Of a DNA stretch of 35,758 nucleotides, positions 34,474 through 35,758 are shown piece after piece. Under the pieces are notes generated by a model that was not told the DNA's origin, did not search any database, and saw nothing but the letters and a program-made list of their open reading frames with translations. Source of the DNA: JAVVEG01 sp032251455 (GTDB lineage: Bacteria; Pseudomonadota; Gammaproteobacteria; Pseudomonadales; Pseudohongiellaceae); contig JAVVEG010000022.1 in assembly GCA_032251455.1 (NCBI GenBank), forward strand, positions 1 to 35,758, in the 5' to 3' direction. Within the stretch, counting starts at the first letter, position 1, and each line of letters begins with the position of its first letter. A program made the position numbers and the translations under genes.

Positions 34474-34773
34474 ATGGAATTACGCATTGCACAGTCCGCT
34501 CTTGAGGACTTACAGGCTATTCGGGAGTATTACAGAGAGCGGGATGTGCCACATATCGGTGATGATTTCGTGGCGGCTATCCTGGAGCATTGTGGGATGC
34601 TTCAAATTCACCCTGATGCAGGCCGAGTTGTTCCTGAATTCAACCTGGATCATATTCGCGAATTGATTCACGCCCCATTTCGTGTTGTTTACCTCAGTCA
34701 GGCTAAAGAGCTTGTACTCATACGAGTCTGGCGGAGTGAGAGGCAGCTCGAATTACCAGAAAACGAAACATAA
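34474..34773 (+). CDS. ParE/RelE-family toxin
   Basis: The 99-residue toxin partner. The fold is recognisable from LRIAQSALEDLQAIREYY at 3-20, then RVVPEFNLDHIRELIHAPFRVVYL at about 51-74 and the C-terminal LVLIRVWRSERQLE. ParE members poison DNA gyrase and RelE members cut mRNA at the ribosome. The C-terminal RVWRSERQ pattern is common in ParE-like proteins, so gyrase is the likelier target, but this cannot be settled from sequence. Confidence 0.9.
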   Translation: MELRIAQSALEDLQAIREYYRERDVPHIGDDFVAAILEHCGMLQIHPDAGRVVPEFNLDHIRELIHAPFRVVYLSQAKELVLIRVWRSERQLELPENET

Positions 34774-34930
34774 GCAAGCCATACACCGGATGCCAAAACC
34801 TCCACACAACCCATTTGTCCCGGCCGGTGAAAAGCTGATATAAGTCAATGGACAATAATTGAATAAGAGGCGGCTGAAAGCTGGTAATTGGGGTGATGCG
34901 GTGTCATATCAAACAGGGAGCAAGACAGTG

Positions 34931-35410
34931 ATGTTCAGTAAACTTTTTCTCAGCCGCCGTATTCTATTCAGTCTCGTGGTGTTTTTAATGATGATCAATG
35001 ACAGCCTGGCCCAGTCCAGCAGCTCCGAAACCGAAAATGCACAGATTATCCGCGAATTCATTGCGGCCTGGTCTGACCTTGATGCGCAGGAACTGGCCGC
35101 CTATTTCAGCGAAGACGGGACTTATTACAATATTCCCACCTCACCGGTAAGTGGTCGCGAGAATGTGGCCCGCTTCATAGCCGGTTTCATTAAGGATTGG
35201 GAATCCACCGACTGGGAGATCATCAATCTTTTCGCTCATGACAATCTGGTTGTAGCGGAGCGAGTGGATCGCACAGTGGTCAACGACAAGCCAGTAAACC
35301 TGCCGGCCCTTGGCATTTTTGAAATGGAAGCGGGCAAGATAAAAATCTGGCGCGATTATTTCAACCTGCCAACCTACGCGGAAGCCTTCGCGGCTGCCTT
35401 GCAGCAATAA
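34931..35410 (+). CDS. exported NTF2-like (SnoaL/limonene-epoxide-hydrolase-type) protein
   Basis: The ATG at 34931 gives a 159-residue precursor with a signal peptide (basic SRR, hydrophobic core, cleavage after SLA near residue 27). A frame back to a TTG at 34859 adds residues that do not fit. The mature domain has the NTF2-like cone fold pattern: IIREFIAAWSDLDAQELAAYFSEDGTYYN, VSGRENVARFIAGF and KIKIWRDYFN. The acidic and Arg/Asp positions resemble limonene-1,2-epoxide hydrolase and SnoaL relatives. No substrate can be assigned. The gene seems monocistronic. Confidence 0.75.
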   Translation: MFSKLFLSRRILFSLVVFLMMINDSLAQSSSSETENAQIIREFIAAWSDLDAQELAAYFSEDGTYYNIPTSPVSGRENVARFIAGFIKDWESTDWEIINLFAHDNLVVAERVDRTVVNDKPVNLPALGIFEMEAGKIKIWRDYFNLPTYAEAFAAALQQ

Positions 35411-35446
35411 GCTGCCCCCTATAAATCTCTTTTTTTGAAATTCCTG

Positions 35447-35507
35447 TTGACAATGACACTCAGTGTGTTAATTTTTTGGCATAGTGCTAAAAAATTAACA
35501 CACTGAG
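35447..35507 (+). promoter_or_regulatory. promoter with long palindromic operator before the BlaI-type gene
   Basis: TTGACA (35447-35452) and TAATTT (35469-35474) are 16 bases apart. Perfect 19-bp arms at 35459-35477 and 35489-35507 flank an 11-base spacer and cover the -10. Such an arrangement fits repressor binding by a dimer pair, probably by the product of the following gene. Confidence 0.75.
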
Positions 35508-35546
35508 CGTTTCTGGATGCATGGTGTTACATAACAGGAGAACACG

Positions 35547-35758
35547 ATGACAGACAACCGAGACCTGAGCCGCAGGGAACGGCAAATCATGGACATCATC
35601 TACCGTATGCACAAAGCCAGTGCCAAAGAGGTTATGACGGAACTGGAAGATGCGCCCAGCTATTCCTCGGTGCGCACCCTGCTGGGCAAACTGGTGGAGA
35701 AGGGGCATCTGGCGTATCGCGAAAGCGGGTTGAAATATGTCTATTACCCCTTGGTAGG
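35547..35758 (+). CDS. BlaI/MecI/CopY-family repressor (partial, runs off the window)
   Basis: The reading frame opens with ATG at 35547 after AGGAG at 35536-35540 and stays open to the window end (about 70 residues). The start MTDNRDLSRRERQIMDIIYR, then ASAKEVMTEL and YSSVRTLLGKLVEKGHL, is the winged helix-turn-helix of the BlaI/MecI family. These repressors control beta-lactamase or copper genes and are often followed by a BlaR1/M56 sensor protease, which would lie beyond the window. The stop codon is not present. Confidence 0.88.
   Translation, partial: MTDNRDLSRRERQIMDIIYRMHKASAKEVMTELEDAPSYSSVRTLLGKLVEKGHLAYRESGLKYVYYPLV

Noticed and set aside
34002..35758. Second copy of the tRNA-Leu 3' end as a right attachment site
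   Set aside because: I looked for the tRNA 3' sequence after the SIR2-like gene and found no convincing copy, so the right boundary of the insert is left open.

Overview
The window is a chromosomal segment of a gammaproteobacterium with moderately high GC content. The evidence is gene order and gene type. The block exbB-exbD-msbA-lpxK-ycaR-kdsB-murB, the split lolC-lolD-lolE operon, and the uvrY/gacA-uvrC-pgsA run followed by tRNA-Gly, tRNA-Cys and tRNA-Leu all match known gammaproteobacterial order. RNase E has an E. coli-like N-terminus, and LexA keeps Ala84-Gly85, Ser119 and Lys156 at E. coli numbering. The exact genus cannot be fixed from sequence alone; a marine or free-living relative of Pseudomonadales, Cellvibrionales or Alteromonadales is plausible.

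Layout. 1-145: nested palindrome and a short tandem repeat. 146-3630: lexA (minus, with a LexA box and promoter), then nagZ, an MscS-type channel and a purine phosphoribosyltransferase. 3761-6980: an orphan Wzz/tyrosine-kinase-like protein with eroded Walker motifs, a small Cys-containing protein, a lipoprotein and a DUF1285 protein. 7118-9319: a YfiR-like periplasmic protein followed by a methyl-accepting protein whose sensor resembles that of YfiN. 9497-11351: three 13-bp tandem repeats, then etfB-etfA and a bidirectional terminator. 11445-14916: rne (minus) with a long leader and a strong promoter. 15016-18957: a serine recombinase-like gene with altered catalytic positions directly upstream of lolCDE. 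19014-27405: comEC, then the envelope block exbB to murB, mostly with overlapping start and stop codons. 27493-31145: uvrY/gacA, uvrC, pgsA and three tRNAs. 31146-34020: a visibly AT-rich insert at the 3' side of tRNA-Leu carrying one 871-residue SIR2-like protein. 34144-35758: a Phd/ParE-type toxin-antitoxin pair, an exported NTF2-like protein and the start of a BlaI/MecI-type repressor preceded by a 19-bp-arm palindrome.

Themes. Much of the window serves envelope construction: lipid A export and phosphorylation (MsbA, LpxK), Kdo activation (KdsB), peptidoglycan synthesis and recycling (MurB, NagZ), lipoprotein export (LolCDE), osmotic release (MscS) and phospholipid synthesis (PgsA). A second theme is DNA damage (LexA, UvrC). 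The most interesting accessory elements are the SIR2-like candidate phage-defence gene at tRNA-Leu, the YfiR/chemoreceptor pair, the altered recombinase placed in front of lolC, and the degenerate orphan tyrosine kinase.
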